The notes under the pieces were generated by a model, which ran no database searches, was not told where the DNA came from, and was given only the letters and a program-made list of their open reading frames with translations. Of a stretch of DNA of 12,656 bases, positions 5,641 through 12,656 are shown piece after piece. Origin of the DNA: RGIG2707 sp045600065. GTDB lineage: Bacteria > Bacillota > Clostridia > Peptostreptococcales > Anaerovoracaceae. The translations under genes were made by a program, and so were the position numbers. The stretch covers positions 1-12,656 of the forward strand of contig JAZRXE010000063.1 in the NCBI GenBank assembly GCA_045600065.1. Direction: 5' to 3'. The number at the start of each line of letters is the position of its first letter. Position 1 is the first letter of the stretch.

Positions 5641-5690
5641 CTATTTAAGAGTTCAAAATAATTTTTCGTGTTTTTTAACGGATGGGTCAT
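5641..5690. other. AT-rich block, possible unwinding region
   Basis: This stretch next to the upstream box cluster is strongly A/T-dominated, with runs such as AAAATAATTTTT and GTTTTTTAA. It could be a DNA unwinding element on the gyrB side. The dnaA-dnaN gap offers an alternative unwinding site with better motif support, so confidence is low. Confidence 0.3.
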
Positions 5691-5706
5691 ATTTTTCGCT
5701 CTATAC

Positions 5707-5735
5707 TTGCCCAAAACGGCTTATTTTGATATAAT
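5707..5735 (+). promoter_or_regulatory. Promoter of the gyrB-gyrA-ddl-CDF operon
   Basis: TTGCCC (5707-5712, 4 of 6) and TATAAT (5730-5735, perfect) have a 17-base spacer, with a TGA extension before the -10. The -10 sits in the perfect dyad TGATAT-A-ATATCA (5727-5739). The start would be near 5742, a leader of about 50 bases. It shares TTTTGATATAAT exactly with the proximal dnaA promoter. Confidence 0.75.
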
Positions 5736-5763
5736 ATCACAGTTAAAAGAAGCAGGTTTTTTA

Positions 5764-5777
5764 TGCGCTCAGGCGCA
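5764..5777 (+). repeat. Small hairpin in the gyrB leader
   Basis: TGCGC-TCAG-GCGCA forms a 5-bp stem with a 4-base loop, ending 5 bases before the GGAGG ribosome binding site (5783-5787). It could affect leader stability or ribosome access; no further support is visible. Confidence 0.35.
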
Positions 5778-5791
5778 GTTTCGGAGGAAAA

Positions 5792-7720
5792 ATGTCAACA
5801 GAAGAAATGCAGGCAAAGGAAGCCTACAATGCGGAACAAATTCAGGTCCTTGAAGGCCTTGACCCGGTGCGCAAGCGTCCGGGCATGTATATAGGTACTA
5901 CAAGCTCCAGAGGACTGCACCATCTTGTTTACGAAATCGTAGACAACTCCATAGATGAAGCTCTGGCAGGATTCTGTCGCAATATAAATGTAACCATTCA
6001 CGGGGATGATTCCATAGAGGTTCTCGATGACGGCAGAGGAATGCCCGTAGACGAGCATCCCAAGATGCACAGGCCGGCAATGGAGGTAATAATGACCGTG
6101 CTCCACGCAGGCGGCAAGTTCGGAGAAGGCGGGTACAAGGTGTCCGGCGGTCTTCACGGCGTAGGCTCCTCTGTGGTAAACGCCCTGTCCGAATTCATGC
6201 AGGTAGAATCCATGAGAAACGGCAATATCTACAGGCAGACCTATTCCAGAGGCAAGATCACCTCGGATATGGAAATAGTCGGCCAGTGCGGAAACAGGAC
6301 CGGCACCAGGGTCATCTTCAAGCCCGATCCCGAGATATTCGATGATACCGTTTACAGCTTCGACATCATAGAGCAGAGGCTCAGAGAAATGGCCTTCCTC
6401 AATAAGGGAATAAAGCTTTCCCTTACAGACGAGCGCGAGGGCAAAAAGAAGAAAAACATCTATCACTACGAGGGCGGACTTAAGGAATACGTGCAGTTTC
6501 AGAACGCCAACAAGACGCCCATCCATTCGGAGATAGTATATTTCGAGGTACAGAAGAAATCCCAGGAGGTAGAGATAGCCCTGCAGTGGACAGATACCTA
6601 TTCCGAGACCATTCTTTCTTATGCCAACAACATCAATACCATAGAGGGCGGATCCCATCTGATGGGCTTTAAGGCAGCGCTTACAAGGGCTGTCAACGAT
6701 TATGCAAGAAAGTCCAAGCTCATAAAGGAAAACGAGGACGGCCCCACCGGAGACGATATCCGAGAAGGCCTTACCGCAATAGTATCCGTAAAGCTGGAGG
6801 AACCTCAGTTCGAGGGCCAGACCAAGACCAAGCTGGGCAATGCCGATATGAGAGGCTTTGTGGACAGCGCGGTATACGACAATGTCTTCGCCTTCCTGGA
6901 GGAAAATCCCCCTCAGGCAAGGACCATCGTAGACAAGTGCATACGGGCGTCCAGGGCCAGAGAGGCCGCAAGAAAGGCCAGAGATCTGACAAGGCGCAAG
7001 ACCGCCCTTGATTCCACCTCCCTGCCCGGCAAGCTTGCAGACTGCTCCGAAAAGGATCCGGCAAAGTCCGAGATCTTCATTGTAGAGGGAGACTCCGCAG
7101 GCGGCTCCGCAAAGGAAGGCAGAGACCGCAAGCACCAGGCCATACTTCCCTTGCGCGGAAAGATCCTCAATGTGGAAAAGGCAAGGCTCGACCGCATGCT
7201 GTCCTCTGATACCATCAAGGATATGATCACGGCCTTCGGCTGCGGCATAGGCAAGGATTTCAACATCGAAAAGCTCAGATATCACAAGATCATCATCATG
7301 AGCGATGCCGATGTGGACGGCGCTCACATCAGGACTCTGATGCTGACCCTGTTCTTCAGATATATGCAGCCCCTCATCGAGGGCGGCTATGTTTACGCGG
7401 CTCAGCCCCCGCTTTTCAGGGTAAAGAGCGGAAACGACATACGTTATACATATTCCGACAGGGAGCAGGAAAAGGTTCTGGCGGAATTTGCGGCAGCAGG
7501 CAAAAAGGTCGAGATACAGCGCTACAAGGGTCTCGGCGAAATGGACGCCGCCCAGCTTTGGGAGACCACCATGGATCCCGAGCACAGGACCCTGGTCCAG
7601 ATAACCATAGAGGACGTGGCTGCGGCAGACCAGATATTTACCACCCTTATGGGGGACAAGGTCCCACCCCGCAAGCAGTTTATTGAAGAGAACGCCCAGT
7701 ACGCAAAGCTGGATGTGTAA
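5792..7720 (+). CDS. gyrB: DNA gyrase subunit B
   Basis: The 642-residue ATPase subunit of gyrase powers negative supercoiling with GyrA. The GHKL ATPase domain shows EIVDNSIDEA (catalytic Glu48, Asn52), DDGRGMPV (79-86) and GGLHGVGSSVVNALS (119-133). The transducer domain carries QTKTKLGN (343-350), with Lys345 as the ATP-contacting lysine. The TOPRIM domain has EGDSAGGSA with Glu432 and SDADVDGAHI, whose Asp505, Asp507 and Asp509 bind the metal. The length is that of the short GyrB lacking the insert seen in Gammaproteobacteria. The ATG at 5792 has GGAGG 4 bases before it. It diverges from dnaA across the origin, and no remB-like gene precedes it. Confidence 0.98.
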   Translation: MSTEEMQAKEAYNAEQIQVLEGLDPVRKRPGMYIGTTSSRGLHHLVYEIVDNSIDEALAGFCRNINVTIHGDDSIEVLDDGRGMPVDEHPKMHRPAMEVIMTVLHAGGKFGEGGYKVSGGLHGVGSSVVNALSEFMQVESMRNGNIYRQTYSRGKITSDMEIVGQCGNRTGTRVIFKPDPEIFDDTVYSFDIIEQRLREMAFLNKGIKLSLTDEREGKKKKNIYHYEGGLKEYVQFQNANKTPIHSEIVYFEVQKKSQEVEIALQWTDTYSETILSYANNINTIEGGSHLMGFKAALTRAVNDYARKSKLIKENEDGPTGDDIREGLTAIVSVKLEEPQFEGQTKTKLGNADMRGFVDSAVYDNVFAFLEENPPQARTIVDKCIRASRAREAARKARDLTRRKTALDSTSLPGKLADCSEKDPAKSEIFIVEGDSAGGSAKEGRDRKHQAILPLRGKILNVEKARLDRMLSSDTIKDMITAFGCGIGKDFNIEKLRYHKIIIMSDADVDGAHIRTLMLTLFFRYMQPLIEGGYVYAAQPPLFRVKSGNDIRYTYSDREQEKVLAEFAAAGKKVEIQRYKGLGEMDAAQLWETTMDPEHRTLVQITIEDVAAADQIFTTLMGDKVPPRKQFIEENAQYAKLDV

Positions 7721-7732
7721 GGAGCAGGATAA

Positions 7733-10204
7733 ATGGCAGATTATCAGGAAGAAAACGGTACTAAGATAGTACAGCACGAAATATACGAGGAAATGAAATC
7801 CTCCTATATCGATTATTCCATGTCCGTTATCGTGGCCAGAGCCCTGCCCGATGTAAGGGACGGTCTTAAGCCCGTACACAGAAGGATACTCTACGGAATG
7901 TCCACCCTGGGCAATACTCCGGACAAGCCGCACAAGAAATCCGCAAGAATAGTCGGAGAGGTAATGGGTAAATTCCACCCCCACGGAGATTCTTCGATCT
8001 ACGATGCAATGGTTCGTCTGGCCCAGCCCTGGAACATGAGAAACCCGCTGGTGGACGGCCACGGAAACTTCGGCTCCATGGACGGAGACGGCGCGGCAGC
8101 ATCCAGGTACACCGAGGCCAGAATGGCTCCCTTTGCCCTGGAAATGCTCAGAGACATAGACAAAGACACCGTAGACTTTACGCCCAACTACGACGGCGAA
8201 GAAACCGAGCCCGTGGTACTGCCCGCAAGGTTCCCCAACCTGCTGGTAAACGGCTCCAACGGCATTGCCGTCGGTATGGCGACATCCATACCGACTCACA
8301 ACCTGAGAGAGGTCATTGCGGCTACCAAGCATCTGATCGACGATCCGGATCTTTCAGTAGAAGAGCTTATTAAAGACATCAAGGGCCCGGATTTCCCCAC
8401 AGGCGCCACCATCGTAGGCCGCAGCAGCATCAGGGAGGCCTACGAGACAGGTCAGGGCAGGGTGCGCATACGCTCCAAGGCAACCATAGAGGAAGGCAGC
8501 AGAGGCACTGTTTCCATAATCTTTACGGAGATCCCCTACGGAGTAAACAAGGCCGCAATGATACAGCACATTGCAGAGCTTGTAAGAGACAAAAAGCTTG
8601 AAGGCATAAAGGACATACGCGACGAGTCCTCCAAGGGCGAGGTCAGGGTAGTCATAGACCTTAAAAAGGACGTAAACCCCAAGGTGATGCTCAACAGGCT
8701 CTACAAGCACACAGAGCTTGAAAGCAATTTCAGCATCATCATGATAGCCCTTGTGGGCGGAAGGCCCAGGCTGCTGAACCTGAAGGAGATACTGGTAGAG
8801 TACATCGCCCATCAGAAGGAGGTGCTCACCAGAAGAACACGCTACGATCTGGCCAAGGCAGAAGCAAGGGCTCATATACTGGAAGGTTATCTGATCGCTC
8901 TTGATAATATCGACGAGATCATCAAGACCATCAGAAATGCCTACGACGACGCCAAAGAGCAGTTGATGGCCAGATTCGGGCTTTCCGACAAACAGGCTCA
9001 GGCCATTCTGGAAATGCAGCTGAGAAGACTGCAGGGTCTGGAAAGAGAAAAGATCGAGGCAGAATACGCAGAGCTGCAGAAGAAGATCGCCTACTATAAG
9101 AGCCTTCTGGCAGATGAAAAGCTGCTGATGGGAGTAGTCAAGGACGAGCTTACTGCCATTGCAGACAAGTGGGGCGACGACCGCCGCACGGAGATAATCG
9201 CAGACGAGGGCGAGGTTGACGAGGCCGAGCTTATCGAAGAGAAGGATATAGTCGTGACCATCACCCATCTGGGCTACATAAAGAGGGTCACCGCAGACAC
9301 CTACAAGACCCAGAAGCGCGGAGGCAAGGGCATTACCGGCCTTGCCACCAGAGAGAACGACTTTGTAAGGCATCTTGTAAGCTGCTCCACCCACGACACC
9401 CTTGCGGTGTTCACAAACCTGGGCAGACTCTATACCATAAAGGGTTACGAGATCCCCGAGGGCGCCAGGACAGGCAAGGGCGTGCCCGTGATCAACTTCC
9501 TGAACATGATGCAGCACGAGCGCATAACCTCCGTGATGCCCTTCAGGGAAGGCGAAAACGAGGACAACAAGTTCCTGATCGCCGTGACTAAAAACGGCAT
9601 CATAAAGAAGACCGCTACCTCTGAATACATCACCAACCGCAAGACCGGCCTTATAGCTATCAAGCTCAAGGACGGAGACGAGCTGGTGGGGATCAGGCCC
9701 ACCACAGGCGGATCAGACATCATCATTGTAACAGCCAAGGGCAAGAGCATAGCCTTCAGCGAAGAGGATGTAAGGCCCATGGGCAGATCCGCCGGCGGCG
9801 TCAAGGGCATAGAGCTGGATAAGGGCGATTACGTGGTAGGCATGGAGCTGGCAGACAAGAGCCAGCAGCTGCTGGTGGTTACCCAGAACGGCTACGGAAA
9901 GCGTTCGCCCGTAAAGGATTACAGGCTGCAGACCAGAGGCGGCAAGGGCCTTCTGACCTACGACAAGACCAAGCTGGACAAGACAGGCCTGCTGATAGGC
10001 GCAATGAGCGTGGCAGAAGAGGATGAAATCTTCCTCATCAATTCCGATGGCGTAATCATCAGGATCAGCGCAGCCGAGGTCTCCGTGCTGGGCCGTACCA
10101 CCCAGGGCGTGCGCATCATGAAGATAGAAGAAGGCAGCGAGATCATAACCATGGCCAAGGCCATAAAGGTCGACAGCGAAGAAGAGGAGGACGAGGGCGA
10201 ATAA
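7733..10204 (+). CDS. gyrA: DNA gyrase subunit A
   Basis: The 823-residue subunit cuts and rejoins DNA. The catalytic tyrosine is Tyr126 in AAASRYTEA. The quinolone-resistance region reads HPHGDSSIYDAMVRLAQPW (82-100), with Ser87 and Asp91 at the E. coli Ser83 and Asp87 positions, so the common resistance changes are absent. The C-terminal wrapping domain carries the GyrA box as QKRGGKG (527-533), with a related QTRGGKG at 733-739, marking it as gyrase rather than topoisomerase IV. The protein ends in a short acidic tail, EEEEDEGE. AAGGAG overlaps the gyrB stop and lies 8 bases before the ATG; the gap to gyrB is 12 bases. Confidence 0.98.
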   Translation: MADYQEENGTKIVQHEIYEEMKSSYIDYSMSVIVARALPDVRDGLKPVHRRILYGMSTLGNTPDKPHKKSARIVGEVMGKFHPHGDSSIYDAMVRLAQPWNMRNPLVDGHGNFGSMDGDGAAASRYTEARMAPFALEMLRDIDKDTVDFTPNYDGEETEPVVLPARFPNLLVNGSNGIAVGMATSIPTHNLREVIAATKHLIDDPDLSVEELIKDIKGPDFPTGATIVGRSSIREAYETGQGRVRIRSKATIEEGSRGTVSIIFTEIPYGVNKAAMIQHIAELVRDKKLEGIKDIRDESSKGEVRVVIDLKKDVNPKVMLNRLYKHTELESNFSIIMIALVGGRPRLLNLKEILVEYIAHQKEVLTRRTRYDLAKAEARAHILEGYLIALDNIDEIIKTIRNAYDDAKEQLMARFGLSDKQAQAILEMQLRRLQGLEREKIEAEYAELQKKIAYYKSLLADEKLLMGVVKDELTAIADKWGDDRRTEIIADEGEVDEAELIEEKDIVVTITHLGYIKRVTADTYKTQKRGGKGITGLATRENDFVRHLVSCSTHDTLAVFTNLGRLYTIKGYEIPEGARTGKGVPVINFLNMMQHERITSVMPFREGENEDNKFLIAVTKNGIIKKTATSEYITNRKTGLIAIKLKDGDELVGIRPTTGGSDIIIVTAKGKSIAFSEEDVRPMGRSAGGVKGIELDKGDYVVGMELADKSQQLLVVTQNGYGKRSPVKDYRLQTRGGKGLLTYDKTKLDKTGLLIGAMSVAEEDEIFLINSDGVIIRISAAEVSVLGRTTQGVRIMKIEEGSEIITMAKAIKVDSEEEEDEGE

Positions 10205-10220
10205 GCCTTCGGAGAAAGAA

Positions 10221-11291
10221 GTGTCAAAAATCAGACTCGGTGTGATATTCGGCGGCAAGTCCGGCGAACACGAGGTTTCTCTCAGATCCGCATATTCTGT
10301 GCTTCAGGCTGCGGACAAGGAAAAATACGACATCATAACCATAGGCATCACCAAGGAAGACGGCAGATGGCTGCTCTACGAGGGTCCCTGGGAAAGCATT
10401 CCCGACGGAAGCTGGCAGACTAAGGCAGAGGCGGATCTTAAAGCAGACCCCGGACGCTTCGGACTGGTGCTTTTGGGTAATACAGGAAATCTGCTGTCAG
10501 AGAAGATAGATTTCGCCCTGCCCGTGATCCACGGGCCAAACTGCGAGGACGGCACCATTCAGGGCATGCTGGAGCTTGCGGGCATACCCTACGGCGGAAG
10601 CGGCGTGGTGGGTTCTGCCGCCGCGATGGATAAGATAATCGCAAAGGAGATCTTTGCCAGCGCAGGCATTCCCCAGACGCCCTATGTAGCCCTGGTAAGA
10701 AAGCAGATCGGCCCCCAGATAGAGGAGCAGATAAACGCGAAGCTCAAATACCCGCTGTTTGTAAAGCCTGCCAACATGGGCTCTTCCGTTGGCATCAGCA
10801 TGGTCAAGACTCCGGAGGCACTGCACGATGCCCTGACAGAGGCGGGCAGATACGATTACAGAATAGTCGTAGAGCAGGGGGTGGATCTGAGAGAGCTGGA
10901 GATAGCTGTCATGGGCAACGACGAGCTGCGCTGCGGAAGCATAGGCGAGATACTGCCCGGAGACGAATTCTACAGCTACGACGCCAAATACAACGACGAA
11001 GGCTCCATGACCGTGATTGGCCCTGAGCTTTCCGAAGAGCTTAAGCAGAGCATGCAGGAGCTTGCTAAAAAAGCATACAAGGCCCTGGACTGCCAGGGAT
11101 ACGCAAGGTGCGACTTTATGCTGGACAAGATCACAGGCCAGCTTATGATCAACGAGATCAACACCCTGCCCGGCTTTACGGTCATCAGCATGTTCCCCAT
11201 GCTGATGCAGGATGCAGGCCTGAGCTATTCTCAGATCATAGACGAGATAATACGCCTGGGATTTGAAAGATTCAGCAACAGACACGCATAA
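10221..11291 (+). CDS. ddl: D-alanine--D-alanine ligase
   Basis: The 356-residue ATP-grasp enzyme joins two D-alanines for peptidoglycan precursors in the cytoplasm. GGKSGEHEVS (11-20, with the substrate-binding Glu17), KPANMGSSVGIS (182-193), EIAVMG and the omega-loop segment YSYDAKY (251-257) are visible. Lys256 and Tyr257 match E. coli Lys215 and Tyr216, a pattern of D-Ala-D-Ala rather than D-lactate ligases. Metal ligands would be Asp298, Glu312 and Asn314 (CDFMLD, INEINTLPG). The HGxxGEDG block reads HGPNCEDG, with Cys108 in place of Gly. The start is GTG with GGAG 6 bases upstream, 16 bases after gyrA. Cotranscription with gyrBA is likely; the gene ends in TAATAA. Confidence 0.95.
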   Translation: MSKIRLGVIFGGKSGEHEVSLRSAYSVLQAADKEKYDIITIGITKEDGRWLLYEGPWESIPDGSWQTKAEADLKADPGRFGLVLLGNTGNLLSEKIDFALPVIHGPNCEDGTIQGMLELAGIPYGGSGVVGSAAAMDKIIAKEIFASAGIPQTPYVALVRKQIGPQIEEQINAKLKYPLFVKPANMGSSVGISMVKTPEALHDALTEAGRYDYRIVVEQGVDLRELEIAVMGNDELRCGSIGEILPGDEFYSYDAKYNDEGSMTVIGPELSEELKQSMQELAKKAYKALDCQGYARCDFMLDKITGQLMINEINTLPGFTVISMFPMLMQDAGLSYSQIIDEIIRLGFERFSNRHA

Positions 11292-11302
11292 TAACAGACG
11301 AA

Positions 11303-12469
11303 ATGAACGATTTTCTGATCAAAAAATTTGTTAAAAACTACGAGGATACAAAATCCGCTGCCGTCCGCGAAAGCTACGGCAGGCTGGCAAGTCTGGTGGG
11401 CATAGTCTCCAATCTGGTGCTTTGCAGCTTCAAGATATTTGTGGGCATCGTTTTTTCCAGCGTGTCCATTCTGGCAGATGGTATCAACAATCTGAGCGAT
11501 GCTTCGGCATCCCTTATAACTCTGGTGGGCTTTAAGCTGGCAGGCAGAAAGCCCGACAAGGATCATCCCTACGGCCACGGCAGGACCGAGTATCTGACCG
11601 GCCTGGTGATCTCTGTAATGATACTGGTAATAGGCGTGGAGCTTTTCAAAAGCTCTCTGGACAAGACCCTGCATCCGGAGCCCTTGGATTTCAGCATGCT
11701 TAGCGTAGCTGTGCTGGCAGGCGCTATTGCGATCAAGCTCTGGCAGTCCTCGTTTAATGCTCATATCGGAAACATCATCGATTCCGATACCCTCAAGGCA
11801 ACCGCCGCGGATTCCCGCAACGACGTTTTAAGCACAGCCGCCGTGCTGGTATCCCTGCTTGTGGGCAGGTTCACAAGCCTGAATCCGGACGGCCCCGTGG
11901 GAATACTTGTGGCGCTGTTCATCACATGGTCGGGCATCAGCCTGATCCGGGAGACCATATCGCCCATTCTGGGCCAGGCTCCGGACGAGGCCATGGTCGA
12001 GGAGCTGAAAAGCATGGTGCTGGCTCATCCGGGCGTGCTGGGCGTTCACGATATGATAATCCACGATTACGGTCCCGGGCGCATATTCGCCACAATTCAT
12101 GTGGAGGTGGATGGCAGGGCAGATATCATGGAAAGCCACGATATGATGGACAATATCGAGGTCGAGGCTTACAACAAGATGAACATTCTTCTGACCTGCC
12201 ACATGGACCCGCTGATGGTCGGTGATCCCCAGGTGATGCTGGCTTCGTCCAGACTTGAAGAGATAGTCAGCCGCTATGACGATCTCAGCGGACTTCACGA
12301 TGTGCGCATCGTCAGCGGTCCTACCCATACCAATGTGATCTTCGACATAGTGCTCGCCTTTGACAGCAAGCGCACTCCCGGCGAGGTAAAGGAGCAGCTG
12401 ACCGCCGACCTTAAGGCCTTCGATCCAAGGTACGAGACCGTTATTGCGGTGGACAGGGCCTATGCGTAG
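11303..12469 (+). CDS. Cation diffusion facilitator (CDF) metal efflux transporter
   Basis: The 388-residue membrane protein exports divalent metal ions, typically by proton exchange. Six hydrophobic segments lie at roughly residues 30-215. Candidate site-A ligands are in ADGINNLSD (Asp59, Asn63, with Asp66 nearby) and AADSRNDV (Asp170, Asp174); the DxxxN pattern and absence of the His typical of zinc CDFs suggest manganese or broad specificity, but the metal is not fixed by sequence. DHPYGHGRTEYLTGL (87-101) is a strong family mark. After residue 215 come what look like two tandem ferredoxin-like domains, each opening with a 'GVHDMIIHDYGPG' or 'GLHDVRIVSGPTH' segment, explaining the extra length over the usual 300. 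It starts 11 bases after ddl without a good ribosome binding site. Confidence 0.93.
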   Translation: MNDFLIKKFVKNYEDTKSAAVRESYGRLASLVGIVSNLVLCSFKIFVGIVFSSVSILADGINNLSDASASLITLVGFKLAGRKPDKDHPYGHGRTEYLTGLVISVMILVIGVELFKSSLDKTLHPEPLDFSMLSVAVLAGAIAIKLWQSSFNAHIGNIIDSDTLKATAADSRNDVLSTAAVLVSLLVGRFTSLNPDGPVGILVALFITWSGISLIRETISPILGQAPDEAMVEELKSMVLAHPGVLGVHDMIIHDYGPGRIFATIHVEVDGRADIMESHDMMDNIEVEAYNKMNILLTCHMDPLMVGDPQVMLASSRLEEIVSRYDDLSGLHDVRIVSGPTHTNVIFDIVLAFDSKRTPGEVKEQLTADLKAFDPRYETVIAVDRAYA

Positions 12470-12496
12470 ATCATCTGAATACGGCAGCATACTCGC

Positions 12497-12525
12497 GCCC
12501 CCTGCGTTCTGCAGGGGGCAATTTT
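12497..12525 (+). terminator. Rho-independent terminator of the gyrB operon
   Basis: GCCCCCTGC and GCAGGGGGC form a perfect 9-bp GC-rich stem with a GTTCT loop, followed by AATTTT. It lies 28 bases after the CDF stop and is the first strong hairpin after gyrB. The T-run is short, but the stem is very stable. Confidence 0.8.
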
Positions 12526-12540
12526 CGGGCGGTCCGCCCG
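12526..12540 (+). repeat. Second hairpin directly after the terminator
   Basis: CGGGCGG-T-CCGCCCG is a perfect inverted repeat that begins where the terminator T-run ends. As RNA it would make a 6-bp stem with a 3-base loop. No T-run follows, so it may back up termination or block 3' decay. Confidence 0.5.
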
Positions 12541-12577
12541 GCTTTCAGAAAATGGCCTGCGGCGGAAGCGGGTTTTG

Positions 12578-12606
12578 TTGACATTTGCCATAGTCTTGAG
12601 TATATT
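12578..12606 (+). promoter_or_regulatory. Promoter of the downstream tRNA gene
   Basis: TTGACA (12578-12583, perfect) and TATATT (12601-12606, 5 of 6) have a 17-base spacer. The predicted start near 12613 lies about 17 bases before the tRNA 5' end. This separates tRNA expression from the gyrase operon. Confidence 0.8.
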
Positions 12607-12629
12607 AGATAGGTACAAAGAGGACACAT

Positions 12630-12656
12630 CCGGGTCTAGCGCAGTTGGTAGCGTGC
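12630..12656 (+). tRNA. tRNA gene, 5' part (cut by window edge; identity unknown)
   Basis: The 27 visible bases fit the tRNA pattern: a 7-base acceptor strand CCGGGTC, T8-A9, D-stem GCGC/GCGT, and a D-loop AGTTGGTA with the conserved A14, G15, G18, G19 and A21. The anticodon lies beyond the window, so the amino acid cannot be given. A C at position 1 is uncommon and makes the exact 5' end slightly uncertain. Confidence 0.85.

Larger units (their letters stand above)
5356..5791. other. oriC: oriC: dnaA-gyrB intergenic origin region
   Basis: This 436-base AT-rich gap separates divergent dnaA and gyrB and is where gene direction switches from leftward to rightward. It holds the upstream DnaA-box cluster (5513-5599), two candidate dnaA promoters, one gyrB promoter, several perfect palindromes and an AT-rich block on the gyrB side. 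With the boxes between dnaA and dnaN it makes a bipartite origin. No protein gene is supported here. Naming this the origin rests on box density, AT-richness, gene context and strand switch. Confidence 0.85.

Noticed and set aside
5475..5714. 79-codon open frame on the minus strand in the dnaA-gyrB gap
   Set aside because: It runs through the DnaA boxes and palindromes, has no good ribosome binding site and no recognisable protein features; the DNA is better explained as origin.
5795..8332. 845-codon open frame on the minus strand opposite gyrB and the start of gyrA
   Set aside because: It mirrors the codon structure of gyrB and gyrA, which are certain. Its translation is low-complexity in character with no recognisable domain, and no promoter or ribosome binding site was seen for it.
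8354..9517. 387-codon open frame on the minus strand opposite gyrA
   Set aside because: Same cause as the larger antisense frame: an open frame produced by gyrA codon usage, with no domain.
12556..12576. Third hairpin CCTGC/GCGGG followed by TTTT before the tRNA promoter
   Set aside because: The stem is only 5 bp with a G-T pair and a 7-base loop; too weak to call a terminator after the strong one already present.
12630..12656. Assigning the partial tRNA to proline from its CGGG-like start
   Set aside because: Reading CGGG as the 5' end would break the conserved T8; with T8-A9 fixed the 5' base is one earlier, and the anticodon is outside the window.

Overview
This window is a bacterial chromosome origin region. 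Its gene content (khpB/jag, yidC, yidD, rnpA, rpmH, recF, dnaN, dnaA, gyrB, gyrA), close packing, GGAGG ribosome binding sites, short single-domain YidC and roughly 640-residue GyrB point to a Bacillota (Firmicutes) bacterium, most likely of class Clostridia. I cannot name the genus. No mobile element, CRISPR array or foreign gene cluster is visible.

Layout. Everything left of about 5356 is read leftward and everything right of 5791 rightward, so all genes run with replication forks leaving an origin in the 436-base dnaA-gyrB gap. Leftward in order: dnaA (5355-4045), dnaN, recF, then a perfect consensus promoter, rpmH, rnpA, yidD, yidC, and the first 24 codons of khpB/jag at the edge. Rightward: gyrB, gyrA, ddl and a cation-diffusion-facilitator gene, with gaps of only 11-16 bases, then a strong hairpin terminator, a separate promoter and the 5' part of a tRNA gene cut by the window end.

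Origin. DnaA-box-like 9-mers lie in two groups flanking dnaA: a dense palindrome-rich group at 5513-5599 between dnaA and gyrB, and a second group at 3941-4044 between dnaA and dnaN. The second group has a perfect TTATCCACA directly after the dnaA stop codon, and a box, GC-rich spacer and TAG-triplet arrangement like a DnaA-trio unwinding element. This resembles the bipartite oriC of Bacillus subtilis. Candidate extended -10 promoters for dnaA (two) and gyrB (one) lie in the same gap.

Most notable points. (1) The dnaA-dnaN-recF block is inverted relative to the common Bacillota order, so rpmH-rnpA-yidD-yidC-jag follows recF and gyrBA diverges from dnaA. One inversion of that block would explain it. 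(2) The DNA-binding domain of DnaA lacks two canonical base-contacting residues (Gln where Escherichia coli has Arg399, His where it has Asp433), while most boxes are TTTTCCACA-like. (3) ddl and a metal exporter with an apparently duplicated C-terminal domain sit in the gyrase operon. I see no wholly new multi-gene system. The unusual content is in origin architecture and the initiator protein.
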